64,000 nucleotides of DNA, from positions 48,393,491-48,457,490 of the forward strand of contig OX104130.1 of the NCBI GenBank assembly GCA_944470555.2, written 5' to 3'. Below the pieces are notes generated by a model. That model saw only the letters and a program-made list of their open reading frames with translations, ran no database searches and was not told where the DNA came from. Source of the stretch: Heterobilharzia americana. Lineage: Eukaryota; Platyhelminthes; Trematoda; Strigeidida; Schistosomatidae. The position numbers and the translations under genes are program-made. Positions 24,337-34,925 of this stretch are shown here, in pieces. Each line of letters opens with the position of its first letter. Position 1 is the first letter of the stretch.

Positions 24337-27300
24337 GTATGTGGTCTGTGATAACGTAATGTTTAATAGACGTTGGCTTTTTCTGAGATGATGTTTAATA
24401 TCGATCGGCAATATATGTTTATACGTACGTTTCCTATGAGTAGTCGTCAAGGACATACATTTTAGGAATAAAAATTACGTTTCAAGTCAACCCTCCCTGA
24501 AGCAGAAGTAGCAAAATTAAGGAAGTGAACTAAACTTGAAATCAGCTGATCACCATGTTTATTAATTCCTAACTAGTAGGTTTGACTTGCGTGGTACCAA
24601 AAGACTGTTCCATGAGACACTTTCTTTACAGCACGGTTCGTTTCTTTTGGAACGTATTAAATCCTATAGATCGGTGGAGTAAGGTGAATAGCTTCTTAAA
24701 ACACTTTAAATTTTAGTAAGAAAAAGACCAGCTATGTCACTCCTCCTTTTTGTTTTCGGCCTCAAACCGTGTTCCTTCGACTGGAAGAAGAATTAAAATT
24801 TGAGAAATTTAACCTGTTGTCTTCAATTCGAGCTACATCCACTACGTAGTTTTGCTGGACTTGCAATGCAACAGTCAGATTGATGCTTTTCCAGGTTACA
24901 ATCCCCTTGGTGAAGAACTGTTTCAAACGATCAGAAAATGTAGAGAAATTTCAGCGGATATATTAGTGTTAAAAATGAAGCAGTACTTTATTTAGAAATG
25001 CTTTATGATTAACTTTCACCAGGACTAAATATCAACTAAAAGGATGAAGAAAGCTATCAAGCACTAGTTAAACTTTTAAATAAAAATCAGTGACTGGTAC
25101 CTGCTAATTTGATTCAATCCACTTTTAAGTGCAACTGTTTAAAGAAAAAGATTGAAATAAAGTAGTAAAGGCCTCACAAACCAGTATTTCGGATAGTAAT
25201 ATTGTTTAATTTAATCTGCAGTAGGAACAGGGAAGGTTTCCACGCTACATAATGATTATAATATAATTTTTACTGACTGAAATGCAAAAGTGTGATGCTC
25301 ATTTCGATCAGATGGCCTAATAGTAACGCTTTCACTGTAACTAGGACTTCTGTTCATGAAATGGATGAGTTAACGATTAACGCGCATTATTATAAACAAA
25401 AAAAATGCAGGAAATATTAAAAGACATTTGAAAATCAAAGAAGTTCGATGTTTGACTGATAACTTTGACTTTTAGACTAGAAATGAATCGTTGTATAAAT
25501 AAACACTTCGTAGATAGCGAACACTATATTTTATTATTACCTTGTTTATAATCCCTTTGAACTCAGTCAATTTTACAGGATATTAGTATATTTCAAAGAA
25601 ATCTTGACTGTTGTCGAATGAACTTCATGGTTTCAGACAATAAAGCATACAAAAATACTTTATAACAAACTATGCTTCTGACTGTTTCTAAACAGTTTAT
25701 TTAAGCCCTAATGGATTGTTCATACTTTTCTATCTTCAAGCCAGAAAATTAACGATGGGATAAAAGAGGTTCTTTTACAACTAGAGCCTTTTTAGCTTCA
25801 TTGACTGGTCACTAAAGGGTAACTAACTTAATGTTGTCTAGTCCTAAGCGCTGATCGAATTCCGTCAACCATTTGTAATCTACTTGGCTCCTCTTATTTT
25901 TTGTCTGGACCATACTATAACAAAATCTGTAAGATCCTTTGTCATGGTACTTATTTTTTTTAAATGATAAAGGGGCCTTGCTGTATATATTATTTTAGGT
26001 CTTAAAGTGTAATGTCACCGCTTATTTACGAATGCACGTCTGCATGAAACAAACCACTGGTTTCATTGCGTAATAACATAAATATTACTCTCTAATTGTA
26101 AGTTTTTTCTATCCAGTATACTACTGAACAACGTATGTATCTGAAAACCCTCTATGTTGTTTAAAAGATTCCTTTAGACAGAATACAGTGATGAACACTA
26201 TACTTTTTGTTGGCCACTTATCTAATGAACGGTCAACCGAGACAACAATTAATCACCTTTGAATTTTGTTTTATACTCCAGGTTTTCCAAGTGGTTTTAT
26301 TTTATACTCTTGCAAATACTTTTTCGCAAGTTTATTAACACGAAATACACATACAGCTATCCATTGTTACAAACTGAATCAATGAACAGTATTCCAAGTA
26401 GATTCAAGTTCATACTGAATTCCCTATTTGACTAGGCATTTTTAATAGTCATGTAATTTAAAAGAAGACCTACCTGCTACTCTTACCTCCGATAAACCGA
26501 ATATTATTCATATCCTTGTATACAAAGCCCTAACAAGTTGTTAGGCCTCATATTTGAAAACAGTAGGATCGTAGTAACAAGGCAGGCGACAGATGAAGGT
26601 AATTAGTACCAATATAATATTTAGTAGCAGGCCAACCGATGAATATTAGTGTTCATTTCTAACTCAAAAATTTTATGTGGGTTGAAACATTACGAAATAA
26701 AACTAGCTCAGTCAATTAAATATATTCAATGAAAACTCCACATCATCTACGATATTTCTCAAACACTAACCAAAGTCAATAAAACTATACTATTCCAGTC
26801 AGTCAGTGTTAGGAGCTAGGTTAGATAAGACATAATAGAGTCTGAAACAAGTAGGAAGATGAGTTGAAATTTATTCTAGCTCGTTTCCTTGGTAAGAACT
26901 TTGAGAATAAAATATCTTTTTGAAGCAAGCAGTTTAGTAGCACTGCTGTCTAAAGGCTGGTTAGATGGCTCAATTTTAATTTTTGTTTGGAAGTAATTTA
27001 TAAATTTAGACATCGTCCCGCTTCAGATTGATCAGCCTTCATCGGTAGACAGACTGTTTGAACTGACATCTCCCTATTCGCACGATTTTCTCTTTGGTGG
27101 TGGTTGGAAATGTAATTCGCAAGTTGCTTCCTATGACTAAGTAAAATGGTAGATAGAACTTTTGGTTTGTAACCAAAAAGTAATGAGTTCGTATTCTTCT
27201 AATACAACGTCACAATAAGGCTCTTCCATGAGTAAGAAAAAAACAATACTCTCTTCATCATAGAAATGAAATAATTTTTTATTTCTCATTAGCACCACAA

Positions 27301-27432
27301 CTCATTCGTGGGATGTGCATTATTGTGTAAACTGACGCGTTTCAACGCAGCTTTTAGATAATAGCTATGGCAATATTGGCAGTGGGTATTTTCACCTTCA
27401 ACCCTGTCTACTTTACTAGCTCGCTAGCTGCT
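24337..27432 (+). other. Intron 5, part before the RTE element
   Basis: Begins gtatgtgg. AT-rich without a protein or RNA signature that I can recognise. The minus-strand open stretch 24262-24456 overlaps the exon and is a shadow. Confidence 0.7.
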
Positions 27433-27640
27433 GGCCGGTACTAAGCCCGGATAAAGAATGAAGGTTGGGCATAGGGTTACCAACCCTACACCGTAAAACC
27501 AATAGAATCACTAAACAAACTTCAAAGCACAAAGAAAATGTAAAACATAAAATTAAACTTATTCCTCACTGGAATCGGAGAGACGAAATGACGCCGGTTG
27601 GTGAAAGCCTTCGGGAAGCCAGTCGGCCTATGTGTCTTCT

Positions 27641-28505
27641 CTCGATGAAAGCCAAAGTAAGCATGGGCATATGGAATGTCAGCAGGATGTTTGAGCCGGC
27701 AGACCGGCCGACCGGCTGGCTGGCTGGCTGCCCAGATTGCAAAAAAGATGAGAAGATATGGTATAGAAGTGCTAGGAATCTGCGAGGAAAATGCTGATTG
27801 AATGGAAGTGGACTCTCCAAACTGTCAACTGGAGAGTCAATGATCTAACCAACTCCAATATTGTCACCCAGACGACAGCCACGAACCAGCACACTGAGTT
27901 TTCGAGTGGCTATCGTGATATCCCCAACAGCATTGAGGGCTCTCATGCAGTGGGAACCAATCTACGCCTGCAGCATCAGCATCATGACAGCAAGATGGAT
28001 TCAACTCGAAAGGAAGGAAAGTCAAAATCATACAATGCTATGTACCTACAGATAATAAAGGTTGGAAGAAGAAGGGAGAATTCTACAGACAACTGCGATC
28101 AGCAATGAGTGGACAAGGCCTGAGCCCAGTTGGCAACATCAAAATCCTAATGGGTGACATGAATAACAAACTAGGAGCGGACAACACGAGAAGAGAAGTC
28201 ATCATTGGTCGAGAGTCACTCGGTGAAATGATGAATGAGAATGGAGAACTGTTTGCAGACTTCTGCGCATTCAACGATTTGCTGATTGGAGTCAGGCAGT
28301 GTGTACAAACAAACACAAGAATATTCACAGGGCAGCAACATCGATTCGATTTCACCATTCACCAGATGGACACACTACACTAAAGATCACATCGACTTCA
28401 TCTCAATGTGGAGAAAGTGTAGACGCAGTCTACTGAACACAAGATCACGTCACAGGTCACAGGTCACGAAGAGGAGCAGATGTAGGTTCCCACCGATCAC
28501 TATCT
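27641..28505 (+). pseudogene. RTE endonuclease remnant, copy 1
   Basis: VSMGIWNVSRMFE at the start matches the GTWNVRTM opening of apurinic-like LINE endonucleases. A GGCT repeat and a frame change follow. KILMGDMNNKLGADNTRREV and IIGRESLGEMMNENGELFAD at 28140-28256 match the central L-M-G-D-(L/M)-N-x-(K/R)-(L/V)-G motif with its catalytic Asp-Asn. DHIDFISM (28388-28411) is the C-terminal D-H-I-D motif, in another frame. Frame breaks separate all three parts. Confidence 0.8.
27714..27730. repeat. GGCT tetranucleotide tract in RTE copy 1
   Basis: Four units of GGCT inside the endonuclease start. Copy 2 lacks this tract and about 60 neighbouring bases that encode conserved text (AQIAKKMRRYGIEVLGI) in copy 1. 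Confidence 0.85.
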
Positions 28506-29602
28506 AGTGCGAGGAACCTACTTGGAAATCAATCAAGTTGAAAGCCCTCAAGGGGACTGGTGATGATAGACCAGAGTTGAAGTTGAACACCCAGAAAGCA
28601 AACATGAATGACGAGACTACAAAGGACATCTTCACATCAGTCAATCATCAGGAAGAAATGTGAGACACTAAGCAGTGTTCCTGAAGAAACCTGCGTGGAA
28701 GAACAGTGGAACTTCTTGAAAGAGATGTGCAAGGAGACCTACATAATTGCATTAAGAAGTAAGAAGAATGAAGATGGGGAATGGATCTCGACGGACACAT
28801 GGTAGAGGAGAGGAGGTTGGCGACGCAGAACACAAACTAGTACAAGGATGAACAACGAAGAGAGGAACTGAGTACAACGTATAAAGCACTTCACTGGACA
28901 AAGAAGTGAAGAAGAGTGCGCACAAAGACAGAAGACACTTCTACGACACACCTGCAAGTGCAGCAGAACAGGTTCCAGGTAGGAGAGACAGAGACCTGAC
29001 AACATTCTATCAAATAACCACCTTACCACCTGGGAGGGAAGGGACCAACACATGTGAAATGAATGAAGGATAGTGAAGGAAACTTAGTTACCGCGAAAAG
29101 GAGAAACAAAGAAAACGATGAGCTGACCACTTCAAAAAAACTCCTGAATCGACCACCATCACCACCATCTGCAACTCGTCCAGAAATACCACCAGCAGCA
29201 ACTGGCAAGCGCAGAATTACCGGTGAACACAGACCCTCCGACAAAACCAGAGGTCAAGTTCTGGACGTGATAAAGTTGCTGAAATCCGGGAAAGCAACAG
29301 GACCAAATGGAATTCCTCTAGAAGCATTAAAACAAAAGACACAGCAACAACAGCGGACATGCTGACACCACTACTGCAGAAGGAAGGAAGGCACGAAGGA
29401 AGGAAGGAAAGGTACCTGCCCATTGATTGGAGGCAGGACTACCTCGTCAAACGTCCACAAAATAAGGGAGACGTAAGTCATTGCAATAACTGATGCGGAA
29501 TCATGCTCCACTGCCGTCGAAACCAAGCAGAATATCAAACCGCATCATCCTGGAGAGACTAAAAGGAAAATGCTGTGAATTCAAAATTACGGCCGAAGAA
29601 AA

Positions 29603-29625
29603 GGCTGGCTGGCTGGCTGGCTGGC
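29603..29625. repeat. GGCT tract at the AGFR motif of RTE copy 1
   Basis: Five units, directly before gccggcttcagg, which encodes the conserved AGFR of RTE reverse transcriptases. The same tract is in copy 2 at 44475-44497, so it predates the split. Confidence 0.9.
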
Positions 29626-29890
29626 CGGCTTCAGGAAGAACAAATAATTTGCAGATCACATTACAACGCTACGCTACGCACCATCATACAACAGAGCGTA
29701 GAATGATAGTCAGCTCTCTACCTCAACTTCATCGACTTCGAAAGTGCCTTGGATAGCGTCGACCGAGAAGTAATTTGGCAGGCAGCTGCTTTTACACTGT
29801 TTTACACGGTTTCAGTGCCACAAACCGTTATCAAGCTCATTCAACTGGATCGTGCAAGAAACCATGAGGAGCCGTGAGAAGGGGCATATA

Positions 29891-29904
29891 GGCTGGCTGG
29901 CTGG
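29891..29904. repeat. GGCT tract before the catalytic D-D region, RTE copy 1
   Basis: Three units followed by ctgatgaaaagaccctagaa, shared with copy 2 at about 44763-44776. Confidence 0.8.
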
Positions 29905-30472
29905 ACTGATGAAAAGACCCTAGAATATTTGGATTTCGCAGATGATGACTTATATCTAATATCTTGTATCGCACAAACTCGATAATCTGTAGGTGGAAAC
30001 CGACAAGTTGGCCAAAATGGCGAGGCAGTGAAAACGGGACTTCAAGTGAACGTAGAGAAGATGGAGGTGATGAAGAAACCGTACCAACAACAACATCAAC
30101 AACGAGAAGCACCAATCACCATCAACGGGTGAAATCTGAAGGAAGTAGACTCTTTCACCTACCTAGGCAAGACAGTATCGTTTCAACTACAGGGGGCACA
30201 GGCACAGATGAGGACGTCAAAGTCAGGATCGGAAAGGCAACCAGACAGGCCTTCCTTCATGAATCTGCATTGCACTGCACTCAGCATAAAGCGTGAACAA
30301 GATGGGATTTTCAACTCTAATTCATTCAAGTAACTGCCTCTATGTGGTGGTTGAGAGACTTGGGGGGTCACAAACAGCATTTCCAACAAACTGCAGACAG
30401 TCATCAACGCTCACTCAATACTGAAGATGAGATCGGATTGCCAGAATAATGAGAATTAGCAAGAAGGAACTC

Positions 30473-30499
30473 TGGCTGGCTGGCTGGTTGGTTGACTGG
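30473..30499. repeat. GGCT/GGTT tract near the RTE copy 1 3' end
   Basis: Inserted between text reading ISKKELW and RINQEPI, which are adjacent in RTE elements. Copy 2 does not reach this far. Confidence 0.75.
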
Positions 30500-30884
30500 C
30501 AACGAATCAATCAAGAACCCATCACCCAATAAATATGCAAAATGAAGTTGAGATGGATTTGACTGGGCATTCACTGAGAAGACGGTTTGGGGACATCATG
30601 CGCCAGGTCTGGCCAGTCCAGGCCATTGAATGGAAGCTGAAGTGGAAACGACGACTTGAGCGTCCGAGGTGATGGTGACATGGAGGAGATAGTTTGAGGA
30701 AGAAGGAAAACTGTTGGGCAGTGGTGAAGTCAGGTTGAAAAGAGTGGAGAGAAGAGAGTGAAATCGAGACGTGTTACTGAATCCCTTTATTCCACTGGGA
30801 ACCCAAGAGAAAGAAAAAAATTTTCATTTTCATTGTGATTACCATTCTTGCATTTGACTGTTCTGTCATTTGTTTTCTCCACAG

Positions 30885-31030
30885 ACATTTGATACCGTTA
30901 CCCTATTACTGAGTGATGTTGTTGGCTTTACAACAATTTGCAGTGGTCTTGCTCCGCTGGAAGTTGTAAACCTATTGAATAACTCTACTCAGTATTCGAT
31001 GCACTTACTGAAAAGCACAAAGTATACAAA
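30885..31030 (+). CDS. sGC exon 6 of window: first catalytic exon, one-base frameshift
   Basis: Acceptor ttttctccacag, donor gtaagtt. Translation starts TFDTVTLLLSDVVGFTTICS and runs to LEVVNLLNN, with the Asp of SDVVGFT that binds catalytic metal. The exon is 146 bases where phase 0 at both sides demands 147. From about 30984 the conserved text (YSVFDALTEKHKVYK) continues only in the next frame. One base is therefore missing near 30981-30986, by comparison with family motifs. Either the assembly has a one-base error or this allele is broken; the intact flanking splice sites and clean conservation elsewhere favour an error or a recent mutation. The acceptor lies only 64 bases after the A-rich end of an RTE element. 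Confidence 0.9.
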
Positions 31031-31189
31031 GTAAGTTAAAATTACGTCATTGGTAAATTTTGAGGCTAATCATTCATTTATGATAAAAATCATTGGTCAA
31101 CTAATTTTACATTTCATTTTGAGGCTTTTTGGGGATTTGTTTATTGATTTCAGGTTGATATTCATCATGGACTGAATTTAGCTGGAGAA

Positions 31190-31400
31190 AGATTGGATTC
31201 TGACCGAATGGCTCAATGGTAACGCAATGGCAGAGGGACTCAAAGGTTCTGGGTTTGATCCCTGTCCTGACAGTATCATGGGAACATACTGCTGAGAAGT
31301 TCCATAGCAGGATAAAATAGCTCTCTAATTCTTCTAGGGTTCCGCTGTTTCTCCAACTGGTGTGGGTTCATAATGAAAACCAACGTGAAATCAATAATTT
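31190..31400 (+). mobile_element. tRNA-derived SINE with decayed hammerhead
   Basis: Head: tggctcaatggtaacgcaat (A-box-like) and tctgggtttgatccctgtcc (B-box-like) at 31208-31266. Decayed hammerhead at 31286-31330, where box 1 is CTGAGAA (31292-31298, G8 to A) and GAAA became AAAA (31314-31317, G12 to A). The body then gives agggttccgctgtttctcca and ctggtgtgggttcataatga, which match 34850-34900. Same order of parts as 8744-8935. Confidence 0.7.
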
Positions 31401-33597
31401 TATACTTTCTTTGAATAATAATTACAACCAGTCTGATATGAAGTCTGAGTTGCTGCCTATTTCACTGTGAACAACTTTAGGTTATTAGACTGAAACCATT
31501 ATCTAATGTACAGCATTTGGTTTAGAAAAAAATGCGGTGGATGGAAAAGAAAAATGGTGACTAGAGTGATATTAAAGCAACTCATTAAGTAGAATTTATC
31601 CGTTGAAATGAAAATTATTAATGTTAAAACCAAGTGATGTAGCAAACCATACTCATGGAAACTATATAGAATTATACTTTCACAAAAATTTTGACTGTTA
31701 CAGTGATCCTTATCACAAGTATTGACAATCAGCGGTTGTCATAAAATTATTTAGGCGCTTTCTTAAGCTTCCCAGTGGTTGGTGGCGATAAATTTTGTTG
31801 ATACCAAATATGATACATTCCTGTTCTCTAAGCGATTATTTTAGGCATTATATGTTTAATCTCATTCCCAGTGACTGACATTTGCAACCATTTATCCTTG
31901 GTAATCGAATGTGAAGTCACTTCTGAGTGCAGTCTGTCTATCCGAGAGAAAAGATACTTGATATTCTGATAAGTTACTGACCTGACTGTTAGACTGGTGC
32001 TTTGTAAAAACGAGACTACTGATAACATTGGATCAGGCTAAATGTAATTTAAACTGCTCAATGGAACCAGATGTAGCTTCTCGAAGGATAAATCATATTA
32101 TATGGCGGTAAGTATGTTTGGGACACAGGTGGTTGCTACTCAGGATTTCTAGAATCGAACTTAAAGATTGTGAATCATCTTTTGAGTATCATGAACTTCT
32201 AACTAAAATCAGAATGAATTTCACGATGATTATCCAGTCTGCGCACCCAGACCAAATGTTTCAGGACATTTAAGAAAATGTCATATTGATGATGAATGAT
32301 CGACTAAAAAGTACATTCATGAATTTTTTACCAAAAGCTACATTCCATCCACAAAGTGGTAGGACGTCGATTGCAATCTTTGGAGAAACTGGTGTGAATT
32401 AGAAAAATGCCAGGCATTAAAAGTTACTTAAAAATAAAAACATTTCTACTAATTAAGTAAAGACTTCACTACTTCTCTTTTGAGAGCGAATCAGAAAAGT
32501 AATGATGTAGCAGAAGGCTAATAATTAATGACGGTTAGTTTCAAAGGTAGGCTGTTACGTTAGAATCTCTGCCTACTTAGCTGGCAGTGTCTTTGCCAAA
32601 GTTCACAAAAGTATCGCGGGAAAAATGTTTAAGATGGTATGACTTCTATACAATGATAAAATATCATAACAATTAAGACGAACACACAATTAATTTTACA
32701 AGACACTATTGGTATTAGAAAGAATGTTTACGTATTCTCCTGGTTGTTCAAAGTACTTTAATAGTTATAAAATCGGTCATTGTAATGTAGATACAATTGT
32801 TTATTTTTACACCGAATCGATTACATTCTTTGCAAAAATGGGATTTAACAAAAAGATCAGCTCTTTTCTTGAAATATTTCCCAGCCAATAGATTTAAAAC
32901 AGTTGAACCATAAGTATAAAAACAAAAGTAAATTGAATTATTGACATTGAGTTCAGGCCCATAAAAATGAGGTAAAACTGTCATGAATTCAATTTAGGAT
33001 AAACTAAGGTAAATCTGAATGACGGTCAAAATTTTCATGTTTTTCAAGTTATGATTTGAAAAACCGCAAGGACTTTAAAATTGCTGGACAGCTATTTATT
33101 CTTCGATTAGAGGCTCTACAGTTGTGTCTAAGAGCAAAAGTTTTATTCAATAAGTACATCATCAGAGTTCTTGACGTATGAATCTCTAGTGAACCAATGG
33201 GTTAGAACTCGACTGGAAATATTTTAGCAACACTTTTTATCCTGTAATTAGAATATTTCTGAAGGGAAATTGGAAGGCAGGAAAGAAGGAATATTTATTG
33301 TTAACAAGTGGTATAGTAGTCGTTAAATATGCTGTACCTTGTACTAGGACAGTCATTTGCAAAATGTGCTTCACTTCCTCTTCTGCTTCGCTATTGATTT
33401 GCTCTTCATACACCTGGTTTGTCTTTTGCGTTTCTCTTGGCAGAATCCTTACCCATTGCTGGTAATTTCCTATGATTTCTACCGCCCTCTCAACATATAC
33501 TACTTACATCCATTCTTATCAGCAACGCCCACTACATCTCGATTACAGTTTCAAGAGTTATCGGTAAATTATACCAAGTAAAACAATTAAAGCTGTA

Positions 33598-33785
33598 GTC
33601 TTGGTTGTATTGTGTTCTCTGAGCTGGGTTGTTTAATCGTAAAGCCTTCATCGTCTTTCTAGATGGCATCATAAGCACTAACTTCAGAATGAAGTAAGCT
33701 TGCTACTAAATCACTCACGGACAGATATTGACAGCTCACTTCACCATTAAACAACCCAGCTTAGAGAACACAATACAACCAAGAC
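33598..33785. repeat. 40-bp near-perfect inverted repeat, 108-base spacer
   Basis: Arms 33598-33637 and 33746-33785 are reverse complements with one mismatch (gagctggg opposite cccagctta). The arms have no simple-sequence character. The spacer has no open frame. It could be a small foldback element or the result of an inverted duplication; I see no clear target-site duplication. Confidence 0.9.
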
Positions 33786-34084
33786 CATCCACCAGAGCTA
33801 TAAATATTCTCCACTTTTTCGAAGCTGTAGTCTGTTACATGCATTGCGGTTTTCTCACATTACTTTGTTTCTTATATGTTTATTGGAACCAAATGGTATT
33901 TCCTTTCATGATTTATGGGAGGTCATAAGTACAACAATGCTGATAGTGTTACAAAATCTTTTGGTGGAATGTCTTCAAATATCGATTGAAGCTTAGAGAA
34001 CTGTAAACTCTTACTGTCCACATTTTGAGCCACAAATTTTCTATATTCTCTCAATGAACATTTCTGTTGTTAATCTACCTATAG

Positions 34085-34247
34085 GTTGAGACAATTGGTG
34101 ACGCTTACATGATAGCGTCAGGGTGTCCAACACGTACAAATTACCATGGTCCATTCATCGCTGAAATGGCCCTTGATATGGTTGAATCTGTTCAGAATGT
34201 TAAGGATGAATCTAAAGATCCACCAGAAGGCCTACGTATTCGTGTAG
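34085..34247 (+). CDS. sGC exon 7 of window: catalytic, metal and purine site
   Basis: Acceptor aatctacctatag, donor gtaagtaag. Enters in phase 0, leaves in phase 1. It begins VETIGDAYMIASGCP: Glu of VET reads the guanine and Asp of GDAY is the second metal ligand. The next helix is FIAEMALDMVESV and the exon ends LRIRVG, the strand before the H-S/T-G motif. Keeping Glu here marks guanylate rather than adenylate specificity. Vertebrate beta1 has lost the first metal Asp, so by this exon and the previous one the subunit is catalytically alpha-like or atypical. Confidence 0.95.
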
Positions 34248-34784
34248 GTAAGTAAGAATAGTGAATTCATTATATCACCGTATTAAATTTCACAGGTATT
34301 TTCATTCGACTACTCAAAAAATTCAGTTTTTATACGTGAGTTGGCAATAAATTTTTTTGTGACAGTACATCTTAGTGATACTGAGATATATTTCTAAACT
34401 ATCCCAGGCGTACTGTCTTAGGTAACAGGTTACAAAGCTAGATTATTTGTTTGTTGGTCTTCGTTAGCGAGGCATATTTCGAACCTGGGAGATTCAAAAC
34501 AGGCAACAAAAGTACGGAAGGCAGGATTAAATGTATTCATAAGATCTCAGTAGAATCTGTCGTCTAAATACTCTACATTCTTGTCATACATACCATGAGG
34601 TAATTTATGAAAATATAATGGGTAAGCAACGTAAAGGTTTTGATTAGTGTCAAGTGTATAGGTGGAAAAGTTAAGACAGGAAATGAAAACAGAAAAAGAA
34701 TTCCATGGAGTGAATGAAGTTCAGTTTTGTAGTCACGAATAACAACCGAATAAAGGATGAAACTAGTGATAAATCTATTCACTT

Positions 34785-34925
34785 AACAGAACAAGTTGGG
34801 TGCGCACTGCCGAAGAGTTCCAAACTAGGACGAAACAGATATCCAGTGCTCCAAGGTTTCCAATGTTTCTCCAGCTGGTGTCAGTCCATGATAAATAAAA
34901 ACTGGAAATCAACAGATAAACCCTC
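34785..34925 (+). mobile_element. 5'-truncated SINE with hammerhead
   Basis: It begins inside the body (the tRNA-like head is not evident), runs through a hammerhead at 34804-34849 and continues with tccaaggtttccaatgtttc and tccagctggtgtcagtccat, matching the bodies at 8860-8900 and 31335-31375. Confidence 0.7.
34804..34849 (+). ncRNA. Hammerhead ribozyme with one core change (U4 to C)
   Basis: Helix I is a perfect 6 bp (GCACTG 34804-34809 with CAGTGC 34844-34849). Box 1 is CCGAAGA (34810-34816), so U4 of CUGANGA is C. Helix II pairs GTTC (34817-34820) with GGAC (34828-34831) including one G-T. GAA is at 34832-34834, A15.1 at 34835, U16.1 at 34842 and C17 at 34843. Only one core base departs from consensus; that change is expected to cut activity sharply. 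Confidence 0.68.

Larger units (their letters stand above)
29050..30810 (+). pseudogene. RTE reverse transcriptase remnant, copy 1
   Basis: Pieces in changing frames: VIKLLKSGKATGPNGIPLEA (29268-29327, the KxxKAxGxDxI(P)xE motif), ISNRIILERLKGK (about 29535-29573), an AGFR motif expanded by GGCT repeats (29603-29635), LDFADDDLYLIS (about 29931-29966, the catalytic D-D) and EVDSFTYLGKTVSFQ (about 30139-30184). The 3' part WRWIGHTLR-like text near 30549-30600 is broken too. No enzyme could be made. Confidence 0.8.
27433..30820 (+). mobile_element. Dead RTE-type non-LTR retrotransposon, copy 1
   Basis: About 3.4 kb, starting near gccggtactaagcccggat and ending in an A-rich tail (gaaagaaaaaaa, 30808-30820). 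Endonuclease and reverse transcriptase remnants in the + direction occur in the right order but are broken by many frameshifts and stops. The 3' end retains the family's terminal words (LKWKRRLERPR, VTESLYSTGNPRE). Four places carry inserted GGCT repeats. The element sits in intron 5 and its tail is 64 bases from the next exon. I place it in the RTE clade (schistosome SR2/SR3 and Perere-3 are relatives known to me) from the endonuclease and AGFR wording; no alignment was possible. Confidence 0.85.
31031..34084 (+). other. Intron 6
   Basis: Starts gtaagtta, ends ctacctatag. Holds one hammerhead-bearing SINE (31190-31400) and the inverted repeat 33598-33785. The rest is AT-rich without recognisable genes. 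Confidence 0.7.

Noticed and set aside
29023..29244. Minus-strand open stretches within both RTE copies
   Set aside because: They are shadows of the plus-strand element; all recognisable endonuclease and RT motifs are on the plus strand.
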